A stretch of DNA of 64,000 nucleotides. It comes from Micromonospora sp. C28SCA-DRY-2. Its GTDB lineage: Bacteria; Actinomycetota; Actinomycetes; Mycobacteriales; Micromonosporaceae. The translations under genes were made by a program, and so were the position numbers. The notes below the pieces were generated by a model that saw only the letters and a list, made by a program, of their open reading frames with translations, searched no databases and was not told the origin of the DNA. Below, piece after piece: positions 24,936 through 33,765 of the stretch (the first letter of the stretch is position 1; every line of letters begins with the position of its first letter). The stretch spans positions 1-64,000 of the forward strand of contig NZ_JAUMKD010000007.1 of the NCBI RefSeq assembly GCF_030519475.1, in the 5' to 3' direction.

Positions 24936-26108
24936 TCAGACCGTCAGCAACACCTTGGTGCAGTCGTCCTGCTTCTTCTGGAAGATCTTGTAGCCCTTCG
25001 GCGCGTCGGCCAGCGGCATCCGGTGGCTGATGATGAAGCTCGGGTCGATCTCGCCCCGCTGGATCCGCTCCAGCAGCGGCCGGGTGTAGCGCTGCACGTG
25101 GCACTGTCCGGTCCGCATGATCAGCGACCGGTTCATGAAGGCCCCCATCGGGAACTTGTCCACGAACCCGCCGTACGCGCCGACCACCGAGACCACCCCG
25201 CCGCTGCGGCAGGACAGGATCGCCTCGCGCAGCGCGAAGGGCCGTTCCGTCTCCAGCCGCACCGCCTGCTTGGCCCGGTCGTACGCGTAGATCGCGGCGT
25301 TGCCGTGGTGCCCCTCCAGGCCGACCGCGTCGATGCACGCGTCCGGCCCCCGGCCGGCGGTCAGCTCGTTGAGCGCGTCGAGCACGTCGGTGTCCTCGTA
25401 GTTGATCGTCTCGGCGCCGGCGTGCTCGCGGGCCAGCCCCAGCCGGTACGGGTACCGGTCGATGACGATCACCCGGTCGGCGCCGAGCAGCCGGGCGCTG
25501 GCCGCGGCGAGCAGCCCGACCGGGCCGGCGCCCCAGACGGCGACCACGTCACCCGGCTTGATGTCGCACATCTCGGCGCCCATGTAGCCGGTCGGGAACA
25601 CGTCGGCGAGCATCACCGCCTGCTCGTCGGGCACCTCGTCGGGGACCTTGATCGGGCCGACGTCGGCGAACGGCACCCGGGCGTACTCGGCCTGGCCGCC
25701 GGCGTAGCCGCCAAGCAGGTGGGAGTAGCCGAAGATGCCGGCCGGCGAGTGACCCATGACCTTCTCGGCGATGCCGGCGTTGGGGTTGGAGTTCTCGCAG
25801 ACCGAGTAGAGGCCGCGCTGGCAGGAGGTGCAGTGCCCGCAGGCGATCGGGAACGGCACCACCACCCGGTCGCCGGGCCGCAGGTTGCGCACCTGCGGGC
25901 CGACCTCGACCACCTCGCCCATGAACTCGTGGCCGAGGATGTCGCCCTTGCGCATGGCCGGGATGTAGCCGTGGTAGAGGTGCAGGTCCGAGCCGCAGAT
26001 CGCGGTGGAGGTGATCCGGACGATCGCGTCCCGGGCGTTCATGATCTTCGGGTCGGGCACGTCGATGACCTTGACGGTGTCCTTGCCCATCCACGCGGTG
26101 GCCTTCAT
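24936..26108 (-). CDS. zinc-dependent alcohol dehydrogenase, formaldehyde-dehydrogenase-like
   Basis: A 390-residue MDR enzyme with catalytic zinc ligands in ICGSDLHLYHG and GHEFMGEV, four structural-zinc cysteines in CGHCTSCQRGLYSVC, and NAD-binding VAVWGAGPVGLLAAASARLL. The long insertion and FVDKFPMGAFMNRSL region match glutathione-independent formaldehyde/threonine-dehydrogenase-like members. GGAAAGGAGAG lies 5 bp upstream of the ATG. It is 25 bp downstream of an SRPBCC gene; this gene pair recurs in many bacteria, though the shared role is unknown. Confidence 0.92.
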   Translation of the reverse strand: MKATAWMGKDTVKVIDVPDPKIMNARDAIVRITSTAICGSDLHLYHGYIPAMRKGDILGHEFMGEVVEVGPQVRNLRPGDRVVVPFPIACGHCTSCQRGLYSVCENSNPNAGIAEKVMGHSPAGIFGYSHLLGGYAGGQAEYARVPFADVGPIKVPDEVPDEQAVMLADVFPTGYMGAEMCDIKPGDVVAVWGAGPVGLLAAASARLLGADRVIVIDRYPYRLGLAREHAGAETINYEDTDVLDALNELTAGRGPDACIDAVGLEGHHGNAAIYAYDRAKQAVRLETERPFALREAILSCRSGGVVSVVGAYGGFVDKFPMGAFMNRSLIMRTGQCHVQRYTRPLLERIQRGEIDPSFIISHRMPLADAPKGYKIFQKKQDDCTKVLLTV

Positions 26109-26133
26109 CGGCTCTCCTTTCCGGGTCGGTCGG

Positions 26134-27087
26134 TCATCGGGTGGCGGCCGGCAGCGGCTGGGCCGGGCGTTGCATGACCTGCTGGCGGACCGAGATGCCG
26201 TCCGGGCTGCCCTCGGAGCGGACCACCTCGCCGGTCTCCAGCACCTGCTTGAACCGGCGCAGGTCGTCACGGACCTGCTGCTCCGGCTCCTCGCCGAAGA
26301 GCTTGGCGACGGTCCGGCCGAGCGCGCCGCCCGGCGGGGCGTAGCGCAGCTGCACGCGGACCTCGGTGCCCCGGTCGCCGGGGGCCGGTACGAAGCGGAC
26401 CCGGCCGGCGTTGGGCACCCGGGTGCCGGGCAGCGACCGCCAGGCCAGCGACCGGTTCGGCTGGTCGTCGATGATCTCCGCGTCCCACTCGACCGAGCGG
26501 CCGGCCGGGCCGCGGGCGACCCAGTGCGAGCGGCGCAGGTCCTCGGCGCGCACCGACTCCAGGTGGGACATGAACCGGGGCAGGTTCTCCACGTCCCGCC
26601 AGTACCGGTACGCCTCGGCGGGCGTGCGGTTGACGGTGACCGCCAGTTCCATCCGGATCAGTCGCTGCCGGGCCCGGTGGGCGCGGCTGGCCCGTACCGC
26701 GGTGACCAGGTCGACGGCGGCGATGCCGGCGACCACGGCGGTGGTGAGGGCGACCCGCCGGCGGCGCTCGCCGCCGCGGTCGGCCATCGCCCGACCGAGC
26801 AGGGTCAGGTCCATCGCGTCGCCGGCCACCCTGGTCCACGCCCAGCCGGCCGGCCGGCGTCCGGCGATCAGCCCGGCCGCGTGCGCCAGCTCGCGGGCGC
26901 CGACCGCCGGGATCACCGCGCGGGCCGCGGGTGAATCGTCCACTCCGGTCAGCCGCGCGAGGGGACCGGGCGCGGCGAGCGCGCCCGCGCCGAGCGCCAG
27001 GCTGAGCCAACCCAGCGCCCGGGGCAGCAGCGCGGTCGGCTCCGGCCCGTCCAGTTCGGGCAACAGCACCTCGTCGGACCTGTCCAC
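26134..27087 (-). CDS. SRPBCC (polyketide cyclase/START-like) protein with membrane N-terminus
   Basis: A 317-residue protein. The first 165 residues hold two or three hydrophobic helices and a GARELAHAAGLIAGRRPAGW segment. Residues about 170-300 are a START/SRPBCC ligand-binding fold, beginning MELAVTVNRTPAEAYRYWRD and including RVRFVPAPGDRGTEVRVQLR. Such proteins bind lipids or aromatic compounds. The GTG start has GAGGAGG 7 bp upstream. It is the first gene of an operon with the Zn-dehydrogenase. Confidence 0.88.
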   Translation of the reverse strand: MDRSDEVLLPELDGPEPTALLPRALGWLSLALGAGALAAPGPLARLTGVDDSPAARAVIPAVGARELAHAAGLIAGRRPAGWAWTRVAGDAMDLTLLGRAMADRGGERRRRVALTTAVVAGIAAVDLVTAVRASRAHRARQRLIRMELAVTVNRTPAEAYRYWRDVENLPRFMSHLESVRAEDLRRSHWVARGPAGRSVEWDAEIIDDQPNRSLAWRSLPGTRVPNAGRVRFVPAPGDRGTEVRVQLRYAPPGGALGRTVAKLFGEEPEQQVRDDLRRFKQVLETGEVVRSEGSPDGISVRQQVMQRPAQPLPAATR

Positions 27088-27232
27088 GGTCTGCCTCCTC
27101 GGTCGGCACGAGGCCGCCCGGTGCGACGGCGGGCGGCCTGGCGGTGAATCCGCCACCGTGACGCTATGCCCCGGAAACGGGCCATGAACCCGATTCCGCC
27201 GAGGTGACCGGGACGGCTTGCCGGCCGGAGGC

Positions 27233-27847
27233 TCAGCGGCGGCGGTACGACCGGTCCAGCAGCTCGACCAGTTCGTCGGCGGCGCGGCCGCTGTCGAAGT
27301 CCGGTCGGGCCAGCTGCTCGGCGACGATGGCGTCGACCGCGCCGTTGACCAGCACGGCGGCCAGGTCCGGGTCGACGTCGGGGCGGTAGTCCCCGGTGGA
27401 CCGGGCGGCCTCGACGAGAGCCGCCACGCTCTGCCGGCGGCTCGGCGCGTCCGGCCGGTCGGTGACGCCGGTCTCCTCCGCGATGGCCTCGACGATCATC
27501 CGGGCGTGCTCGGGGTGCGCCCGCAGGTGGGCGACGAGCGAACGCACGTAGGCCGCCAGGGCGTCGGCCCCGGAGGCCGCCTCGACGGCCGCGCCGACCT
27601 CCGCGACCAGTGCCTCGATGGCCGCGGCGTAGGCGGCCCGCACCACCGCGTCCTTGGAGGGGAAGTGGTAGAGCACGGCCGCCTTGGACAGGCCCGCCGC
27701 CTCGGCGATGCGCGCCAGGGAGGTGCCGGCGTAGCCGTGCCGGGCGACCAGGTCGGTGGTCACCCGGATGAGCTGGGCACGCCGCGCCTGCTCGGTGAGG
27801 GTCAGCGGCCGGTCGGCGCGGTCCCTGCGGGTGGCGTCCGGTGTCAT
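27233..27847 (-). CDS. TetR family transcriptional repressor
   Basis: A 204-residue regulator. The helix-turn-helix at residues about 28-62 reads ARHGYAGTSLARIAEAAGLS, followed by KAAVLYHFPSKDAVVRAAY. The rest is the ligand-binding helical domain. It is divergent from an alpha/beta hydrolase, and the space between the two genes holds two copies of a palindrome. Autorepression with control of the hydrolase is likely. The ATG of MTPDATRRDR is the only start that gives a standard length. Confidence 0.93.
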   Translation of the reverse strand: MTPDATRRDRADRPLTLTEQARRAQLIRVTTDLVARHGYAGTSLARIAEAAGLSKAAVLYHFPSKDAVVRAAYAAAIEALVAEVGAAVEAASGADALAAYVRSLVAHLRAHPEHARMIVEAIAEETGVTDRPDAPSRRQSVAALVEAARSTGDYRPDVDPDLAAVLVNGAVDAIVAEQLARPDFDSGRAADELVELLDRSYRRR

Positions 27848-27926
27848 GCGGCGGTCCTCGGCTCTCGGGCGGTCGGCCCCGGCCAGCCTAGCCGGCCCGG
27901 CCGCCTGGCTGACCGGACGGTCGGTG

Positions 27927-27965
27927 TTTCTACCGCATGGTAGAAAATCTGACCGCTCGGTAGAA
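27927..27965. promoter_or_regulatory. Tandem TetR operators
   Basis: TTTCTACCGCATGGTAGAAA (27927-27946) is a palindrome with 8-bp arms. A second, looser copy, ending ACCGCTCGGTAGAA, follows to 27965. The shared GGTAGAA half-site recurs at exactly 20 bp, two helical turns, so repressors would bind on one face. Confidence 0.75.
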
Positions 27966-28019
27966 TGGGGGACGCGAACGATCCATCGGAGATCACCACC
28001 GGAACCGAAGGTGAGCACC

Positions 28020-29009
28020 ATGCGAGTACGCGTACCTCAGCTGCGGAATCGGCGGCGCTGGCTCCTCGGCGGCGCCCTGGCCCTGGTCACCGCCCTGGCG
28101 GTGACCGCCGGGCTCGCGCTGCACCAACCCTCGCCGGTCGGCTACTTCGTCTCCACCGAGGCGCAGGACCGCTTCGACCGGGCCTACCGGCGGGCGATGG
28201 CCGACCTGCCCACGCCGGACCGCACCCTCGACGTCCGGACCAGCTACGGCGTGGTCCGGGTCTACCACTTCGCCGGCGCCTCCCCCGCCGCCGACCCGCT
28301 GCTGCTGCTGCCGGGCCGGGCCGCCCCCTCGCCGGTGTGGGCCGACAACCTGCCGGCGCTGCTGCGGCTGCGCAACGTGTACACGGTGGACCTGCTCGGG
28401 GAACCCGGGATGAGCGTCCAGCGCCGCCCGATCGGCTCGGCCGAGGACCACGCGCAGTGGCTGCACGAGCTGCTGCGCGGGCTGCCCGAGCAGCGGCTGC
28501 ACCTGGTCGGCCTGTCGATCGGCGGCTGGACGGCGATGAACCTCGCGGCGCACCGGCCGGAGAAGGTCGCCAGCGTCGTCCTGGTGGAGCCGGTCCTGGT
28601 CTTCACCGACCTGTCCTGGGCGGCGGTGCTCCGGTCGATCCCGGCGAGCGTGCGCTGGTTCCCCCGCTCCTGGCGGGACGACTTCGCCAGCTGGACGGCG
28701 AACGGCGCACCGGTCGAGGACGTCCCGGTCGCCGAGCTGATCGAGGCCGGGATGCAGTCGTACGTGCTGAGGCTGCCGACCCCCGACCGGCTCACCGAGG
28801 AGCAGCTCGCCGGCGTGCGGGTGCCGGTGCTGACCCTGCTCGCCGGGAAGTCGCCGATGCACGACGCCGCGGCCGGGGCCGAGCACGCCCGCCGCGTCCT
28901 GCCCGACGGGGTGGTGAAGGTCTACCCGGACGCCTCGCACGCGATCAACGGCGAACACCCGGAGGAGATCGCCGCGGACATCGCCGCCCACCTGACCCGC
29001 GTCCGGTGA
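28020..29009 (+). CDS. membrane-anchored alpha/beta hydrolase
   Basis: A 329-residue protein with a basic N-terminus and one hydrophobic helix (about 16-38) that is a signal anchor or signal peptide, so the enzyme acts outside the membrane. The nucleophile elbow is HLVGLSIGGWTAMNLAAH (catalytic Ser), the catalytic His lies in YPDASHAINGEHPEE, and the oxyanion region is LLLPGRAAPSPVW. The substrate is unknown. It is divergent from TetR and likely repressed by it. A GTG 9 bp upstream of the chosen ATG is an alternative start. Confidence 0.87.
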   Translation: MRVRVPQLRNRRRWLLGGALALVTALAVTAGLALHQPSPVGYFVSTEAQDRFDRAYRRAMADLPTPDRTLDVRTSYGVVRVYHFAGASPAADPLLLLPGRAAPSPVWADNLPALLRLRNVYTVDLLGEPGMSVQRRPIGSAEDHAQWLHELLRGLPEQRLHLVGLSIGGWTAMNLAAHRPEKVASVVLVEPVLVFTDLSWAAVLRSIPASVRWFPRSWRDDFASWTANGAPVEDVPVAELIEAGMQSYVLRLPTPDRLTEEQLAGVRVPVLTLLAGKSPMHDAAAGAEHARRVLPDGVVKVYPDASHAINGEHPEEIAADIAAHLTRVR

Positions 29010-29126
29010 CCGGGGGGCCGCCCGCCGACGCCGCGCCACGCGCGAACGCGCGACCAGGCCGCCGCGGTGGGGCAGGATGACCGGTGGCTGTCGAGTTCCC
29101 CGAGTGGTGAAGAGGTCGCAGGCGCC

Positions 29127-29996
29127 ATGGGTAGCCCGGAACTGGTCAGGTACGAGATCGGCGACGCCGAGCTGGCGGTGCGGTTGGCGGGCGACCGGCA
29201 GCAGCCGGCGCTGCTGCTGATCCACGGGTTTCCGGCCTCCTCGGCGTCGTTCCGGAACGTGATCGACACCCTCGCGCGGACCTGCTTCGTGATCGCTCCC
29301 GACCTGCCCGGGTTCGGTGGTTCCGCGCCGATCGACCGGCCCTCGTTCGCCCGGTTCGCGGACCTGGTCGGCGAGCTGCTCGCCCGACTCGACGCCCGGT
29401 CCTTCCACCTCTACCTGCACGACTACGGAGCGCCGGTGGGGCTCCACCTCGCCACCCGGGCGCCGGAGCGGGTCCGCGGCCTCATCGTCCAGAACGCCAA
29501 CGCCCACACCAGCGGGATGGGGCCCACCTGGTCGGCCACCCGCGCCTACTGGGACGACCCCACCCCGGAACGGGCGGCCGAGGCGACCGCGCACCTGAGC
29601 TTCGAGGGGGTGCGCGACCAGTACGTGGGCGGCATACCCGGCGACCTCGCCGAGCGCGTCGACCCCCGGCTGTGGGCGGAAGACTGGCGGATCATGTCGC
29701 TCCCCGGCCGGCTGGAGACCAACCGCGCGCTGGTGCTCGACTATCGCCACCACGTCGCGCGCTTCGGGGAGATCGCCGACTACCTCGCTCGCTGGCAGCC
29801 ACCGGCGCTGATGCTGTGGGGGCGGCACGACATCTTCTTCGACCTCGCCGAGACCCTCTCCTGGCTGAGGGCGCTGCCGCGGATGGAGGCGCACATCCTC
29901 GACGGACCACACTTCCTGCTGGAGACCCACCCGGTCGAGTGCGCCGCCCTGATGGACGCCTTCATCCGCCGGGTGGAGGAGCAGCGCCGCCGGTGA
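29127..29996 (+). CDS. alpha/beta hydrolase, epoxide hydrolase/dehalogenase-like
   Basis: A 289-residue soluble hydrolase. The oxyanion motif is LLIHGFPASSASF. The nucleophile elbow is LYLHDYGAPVGLHLAT, with Asp instead of Ser as in epoxide hydrolases and haloalkane dehalogenases. The acid lies in MLWGRHDIFFD and the catalytic His in DGPHFLLETHP. A cap domain spans about 140-215. The ATG at MGSPELVRYE is chosen; the GTG-led frame upstream lacks a ribosome site. It lies 117 bp after the previous hydrolase and may share its transcript. Confidence 0.88.
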   Translation: MGSPELVRYEIGDAELAVRLAGDRQQPALLLIHGFPASSASFRNVIDTLARTCFVIAPDLPGFGGSAPIDRPSFARFADLVGELLARLDARSFHLYLHDYGAPVGLHLATRAPERVRGLIVQNANAHTSGMGPTWSATRAYWDDPTPERAAEATAHLSFEGVRDQYVGGIPGDLAERVDPRLWAEDWRIMSLPGRLETNRALVLDYRHHVARFGEIADYLARWQPPALMLWGRHDIFFDLAETLSWLRALPRMEAHILDGPHFLLETHPVECAALMDAFIRRVEEQRRR

Positions 29997-30008
29997 GCGG
30001 CCGCCGAA

Positions 30009-30911
30009 TCACCGCGCCGGACCCACCAGCGTCACGGCCTCCCGCAGCGCGGCGACCGCCGTCCGCACCGCCGGGGCGTGCTCGACCCCGTCGTGCACCA
30101 CCGCGTGGATCGACCGGATCGGTGTCGGGCGGACGAGCCGCACGCAGGTCACGCCGGGGGGCAGGTGGGCCGCGCCGAGCGCGGGGAGCACCGTCGGGCC
30201 GATGCCGGCCGCGACGAAGGCGAGCGCCGTCGGGTAGTCGTGCGCCTCGACCCGGAAGGCCGGGCTGAACCCGGCGGCGGTGCAGGCCTCGATGAGGTTG
30301 TCGCGGCACCAGCCGCGGGCGAAGTCGTTGTCGACCCAGCCCTCGTCGGCCAGGTCGGCCAGGTCCACCTGCCCCTTGCCGGCGAGGCGGTGCCCGGCGG
30401 GGAGCACCGCCACGTAGGGGTCGTCGACCAGGTGCTCGGCGGTGAGGCCGGAGCCGGGGTCGAAGCCTGACCCGGCCACCACCACCTGGATGTCGGCGCG
30501 CTCCTCCCGGCTGTCCGGGATCTGTTCGCGCAGTCGCAGGTCGAGCCGGACACCGGGGTGCTCGGTGAGGATGCGCCGCACCACGAGCGGCATCCACGCC
30601 GCCCCGACCGACGCGAAGTACGCGACGGAGAGTGCGCCGGTGCGGCCGGCCCGCAGGTCGGCGACCAGCGACTCGGCCGCGCCGAGCCGGGCGAGCACCC
30701 GTTCGGCTTCGGCGGCCAGGGCGTGCCCGGCCGCCGTGGGCCGCAGGCCCCGCCCGGCCCGGGCGAGGAGGGTGAGGCCCGTCTCGCGCTGGAGCGCGGT
30801 GAGGTGCTGGCTGATGGCGGAGGGGGTGTAGCCGAGGTTGGACGCGGCCGCCTGGACGGACCCGGACGCCACGACGGAGCGGAAGACACGGAGACGGTGG
30901 ACGTCGAGCAT
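30009..30911 (-). CDS. LysR family transcriptional regulator
   Basis: A 300-residue regulator. The winged helix at residues 1-60 includes VHRLRVFRSVVASGSVQAAA and SNLGYTPSAISQHLTALQRE. Residues 90-295 form the periplasmic-binding-like effector domain. It is divergent from an EamA transporter, the usual layout for a LysR controlling an exporter. The effector is unknown. Confidence 0.92.
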   Translation of the reverse strand: MLDVHRLRVFRSVVASGSVQAAASNLGYTPSAISQHLTALQRETGLTLLARAGRGLRPTAAGHALAAEAERVLARLGAAESLVADLRAGRTGALSVAYFASVGAAWMPLVVRRILTEHPGVRLDLRLREQIPDSREERADIQVVVAGSGFDPGSGLTAEHLVDDPYVAVLPAGHRLAGKGQVDLADLADEGWVDNDFARGWCRDNLIEACTAAGFSPAFRVEAHDYPTALAFVAAGIGPTVLPALGAAHLPPGVTCVRLVRPTPIRSIHAVVHDGVEHAPAVRTAVAALREAVTLVGPAR

Positions 30912-30992
30912 GCCACGACTATAAAGCTCGACTGAATCGTGGTGAAGATACATTCACTGGTGCTGCACGGTAAGCCGCACGAGAATCACCAC
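30912..30992. promoter_or_regulatory. LysR / EamA divergent control region
   Basis: This 81-bp gap holds CCACGA (30913-30918) inverse to TCGTGG (30937-30942), and TGAAT (30933-30937) inverse to ATTCA (30952-30956). Either could be the LysR site; the arms are short and may be chance. Confidence 0.35.
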
Positions 30993-31994
30993 ATGACCCG
31001 TGCGCGCACCGCCAGCCTCGCCGCCCCGAGCCGCTCCGACGCCCGGCCCGCGGCGGCCGGAGACGCACCCACCGGCGTTCCGGCGGACTCCCGGCCCCGG
31101 TCGTGGCCGACCGTGGCCGCCGCCGGAATCACCGTGTTCCTGTGGGCGTCGGCGTTCGTCGGCATCCGCTTCGCCGGGCACGACTACTCCCCCGGCGCCA
31201 TGGCGCTGGGCCGGATGGCGGCGGCGTCGGCCGCGCTGAGCGCGTTCGTGGCCCTCACCGCCGGCGTCCGGCGCGAGCGGGCGCCGCACGCCGCGCCGGG
31301 CCGCCGGGCCGCGCTGCCCCGGGGCGGCACCCTGGGACTGATCGCGCTCTGGGGCGTGGCCTGGTTCGGCGGGTACAACGTGGCACTCAACGCGGCCGAG
31401 CGGCTGGTCGACGCCGGCACGGCGGCACTGCTGGTGGCGATCGCGCCCATCCTCGTCGCGGTGGCCGCGGTCGCCGTCCTGGGCGAGCGGCTCACCGGCC
31501 GGCTTGGCGTCGGGGTGGTGGTCGCCTTCGCGGGGGTCGCCCTGATCGCGGCCGGCGGCTTCACCGGGCAGGCAGACAAGGTCGGCGTCGCGCTGGCGGT
31601 GCTCTCCGCCGTGCTGTACGCCTTCGGCGTACTGCTCCAGAAGCGCCTGCTGGCGCGGGTGGACGCCGTGACGATGACCTGGCTCGGCGCGCTGGCCGGG
31701 ACGGTGGCCCTGCTGCCCTTCGCGCCCGCGCTCGTCGCGGAGCTCGCCGCGGCCCCGGCGCCGGCCACCCTGGGCATGCTCTACCTGGGGGTGTTCCCGA
31801 CCGCTGTCGGCTTTCTCGCCTGGGGCTACGTGCTGTCCCGCTGGACCGCCGGCCGCACCACCGCCGCCACCTACCTGTCGCCGCCGGTGACCGTGCTGCT
31901 GTCGTGGACGCTGCTGGGCGAGGTACCGGCGCCGCTCGCGCTGCTCGGCGGCGCGCTCTGCCTGACCGGCGTGGTGTTCGCGACCCGCCGCTGA
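30993..31994 (+). CDS. EamA/DMT superfamily transporter
   Basis: A 333-residue protein with a disordered basic N-terminus of about 35 residues and ten predicted helices forming two EamA repeats. Repeat hallmarks are GITVFLWASAFVGIRFAG and, later, VVVAFAGVALIAAGGFTG and PPVTVLLSWTLLGEVPAPL. Family members export metabolites or amino acids. It is divergent from its likely LysR regulator. The ATG of MTRARTASL is chosen because it follows the control region. Confidence 0.9.
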   Translation: MTRARTASLAAPSRSDARPAAAGDAPTGVPADSRPRSWPTVAAAGITVFLWASAFVGIRFAGHDYSPGAMALGRMAAASAALSAFVALTAGVRRERAPHAAPGRRAALPRGGTLGLIALWGVAWFGGYNVALNAAERLVDAGTAALLVAIAPILVAVAAVAVLGERLTGRLGVGVVVAFAGVALIAAGGFTGQADKVGVALAVLSAVLYAFGVLLQKRLLARVDAVTMTWLGALAGTVALLPFAPALVAELAAAPAPATLGMLYLGVFPTAVGFLAWGYVLSRWTAGRTTAATYLSPPVTVLLSWTLLGEVPAPLALLGGALCLTGVVFATRR

Positions 31995-32005
31995 CACCCT
32001 CGCGC

Positions 32006-32092
32006 CCGCCTCCCCGATGTAAAACTTTCTAGACACGATGTCAAGAACGCCTTACTCTGACTGTGTCAAGGATTCTTTACATCGGGAGGCGG
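32006..32092. promoter_or_regulatory. Operator array and long inverted repeat of the XRE operon
   Basis: CCGATGTAAA (32014-32023) is inverse to TTTACATCGG (32076-32085), extended outward on both sides by CGCCTCC/GGAGGCG with one bulged base. Within it lie half-sites TGTMAAR at 32018, 32039 and 32064 and CTTTACA at 32075. The last two form TGTCAAG-N4-CTTTACA. The right arm overlaps the ribosome site GGGAGG of the next gene, so either repressor binding or RNA folding could block expression. Confidence 0.6.
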
Positions 32093-32094
32093 TC

Positions 32095-32523
32095 ATGACG
32101 CACGAGGAGAAACGCGCCTGGATCATGCTGGTGGTCAGCGCGGTCGGCTACGCCGTCTACGCGACCGTCGTGCTGAGCCGGGTCGACGGCGAGCCACTCG
32201 CCGCCACCCCCTACGCCGGCGTTCTGCTGTGGACCATCGGCGGCGCGATCGTCGCCAGCATCGTGGCCGAGATCGCCATGGGCGTGGTGAACCCCCGGGC
32301 GTCCCGGGTCAGGGACGACCGCGACCGGGAGATCGGGCGGCTCGGCGACCACGTCGGCCAGGCGTTCGTCATCATCGGCGCGGTGTCGGCGCTGCTCATG
32401 GCGCTGGCCGAGTGGGACTGGTTCTGGATCGCCAACGTCATCTACCTGTGCTTCGTCCTGTCGGCGGTGGTCGGCTCCCTGGCGAAGGTGATCGTCTACC
32501 GCCGGGGTGTCCCGCAGTGGTGA
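32095..32523 (+). CDS. four-helix membrane protein, DUF2178-like
   Basis: A 142-residue protein with four predicted helices at about 8-30, 42-63, 88-108 and 113-132, starting MTHEEKRAWIMLVVSAVGYA. This is the pattern of small membrane proteins that travel with short XRE regulators. The ribosome site GGGAGGCGG precedes the ATG. Its stop overlaps the start of the XRE gene by 4 bp. The function is unknown; the pair may sense membrane stress. Confidence 0.85.
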   Translation: MTHEEKRAWIMLVVSAVGYAVYATVVLSRVDGEPLAATPYAGVLLWTIGGAIVASIVAEIAMGVVNPRASRVRDDRDREIGRLGDHVGQAFVIIGAVSALLMALAEWDWFWIANVIYLCFVLSAVVGSLAKVIVYRRGVPQW

Positions 32524-32744
32524 AGCCGACCCGCGTCACCAACAGCATCCGCGCGCTGCGCTTCGCGCACGACGAGATGACCCAGGCCGAGCTGGCCGAG
32601 CGGATCGGCGTGACCCGGCAGACGGTCATCGCCATCGAGCAGGGCCGCTACTCCCCCTCGCTGGAGATGGCGTTCCGGATCGCCCGCGTGTTCGGCGCGC
32701 GGCTCGACGACGTGTTCCAGTACCCCGAGGAGGCGGCACCGTGA
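32520..32744 (+). CDS. short XRE-family (YozG-like) DNA-binding protein
   Basis: A 74-residue protein that is almost only a helix-turn-helix: QAELAERIGVTRQTVIAIEQ, then GRYSPSLEMAFRIARVFGAR and LDDVFQYPEE. The GTG start shares bases with the TGA of the membrane gene, and its own TGA shares bases with the GTG of the next gene. I infer autoregulation through the upstream TGTMAAR sites. Confidence 0.92.
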   Translation: MKPTRVTNSIRALRFAHDEMTQAELAERIGVTRQTVIAIEQGRYSPSLEMAFRIARVFGARLDDVFQYPEEAAP

Positions 32745-33736
32745 AAGCCATCGTCCACGACAGCTACGGCCCGGCCGACGTACTCCGGCTCCGCGACATC
32801 GACCAGCCGGCCATCGGCGACGACGACGTGCTGGTCCAGGTCCGCGCCGCCGCGGTCGACCCCGGAGTGTGGATCTTCATGACCGGCCGCCCCTACCTGG
32901 CGCGGCTGGCCAGCGGGTTGCGCCGGCCCCGGGTGCCGGTGCTCGGCCGGGACCTGGCCGGCGTGGTGGCCGCGGTCGGCGCCCGGGTGACCCGGTTCCG
33001 GCCGGGCGACGAGGTCTACGGCACCTGCCTGCGCGGCTCGTACGCCGAGTTCGCCAGCGCGCCGCAGCGGCGCCTGGCCCACAAGCCGGCCAACCTGTCG
33101 TTCGCGCAGGCCGCCGCGGCGCCGGTCTCCGGGATGACGGCACTGCGCGCGGTCCGCGACAGCGGCCAGGTCCGCGCCGGGCACCGGGTGCTGGTCATCG
33201 GCGCGTCCGGCGGCGTCGGCTCCCACGCCGTGCAGATCGCCAAGGCGTACGGGGCGACGGTCACCGCCGTCTGCGCCCCGGCCCGGGCCGAGTTCGTCCG
33301 CTCCCTCGGCGCCGACGACGTCCTCGACTACACCAGCGAGGAGGTCGACCGCGACGGCCCGGTCTACGACGTGGTCATCGACACCGGCGGCGACCGGCCG
33401 TTCTCGCTGCTGCGCCGCGCCCTCACCCCGCGCGGGACGCTGGCGCTGGTCGGCGGCGCGTACACCAAGGGCCCGGTGCTCAGCGGCTACGACCGGCAGA
33501 TGGTCCGCGCACCGCTGCTGTCCCTGTTCGTCGGCCAACGGCTGCGCAGCGTCAGCGCCGTGGAGCGGGCCGAGGACCTGGCGGAGCTGGGGAGGCTCAT
33601 CGAGTCCGGCGCGCTCACCCCGGCGGTGGACCGCACCTATCCCCTGGCCGAGACGGCGGACGCGATCCGCCACCTCCGGGACGGTCACCCGGCCGGAAAG
33701 ATCGTCATCACCATGCCCGGATTAACCGGTCGTTGA
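32741..33736 (+). CDS. NAD(P)-dependent quinone oxidoreductase-like alcohol dehydrogenase
   Basis: A 331-residue zinc-free MDR of the quinone oxidoreductase group. It opens MKAIVHDSYGPADVLRLRDI. The nucleotide-binding motif is VLVIGASGGVGSHAVQIAKA, and the distinctive GTCLRGSYAEFASAP segment lies before it. No zinc-binding cysteines are present. It is the third gene of the coupled operon with the membrane and XRE genes, suggesting XRE control of a detoxifying reductase. Confidence 0.9.
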   Translation: MKAIVHDSYGPADVLRLRDIDQPAIGDDDVLVQVRAAAVDPGVWIFMTGRPYLARLASGLRRPRVPVLGRDLAGVVAAVGARVTRFRPGDEVYGTCLRGSYAEFASAPQRRLAHKPANLSFAQAAAAPVSGMTALRAVRDSGQVRAGHRVLVIGASGGVGSHAVQIAKAYGATVTAVCAPARAEFVRSLGADDVLDYTSEEVDRDGPVYDVVIDTGGDRPFSLLRRALTPRGTLALVGGAYTKGPVLSGYDRQMVRAPLLSLFVGQRLRSVSAVERAEDLAELGRLIESGALTPAVDRTYPLAETADAIRHLRDGHPAGKIVITMPGLTGR

Positions 33737-33765
33737 TCAGCCGGGCCGGCTGTTAGCGTCGGGCG

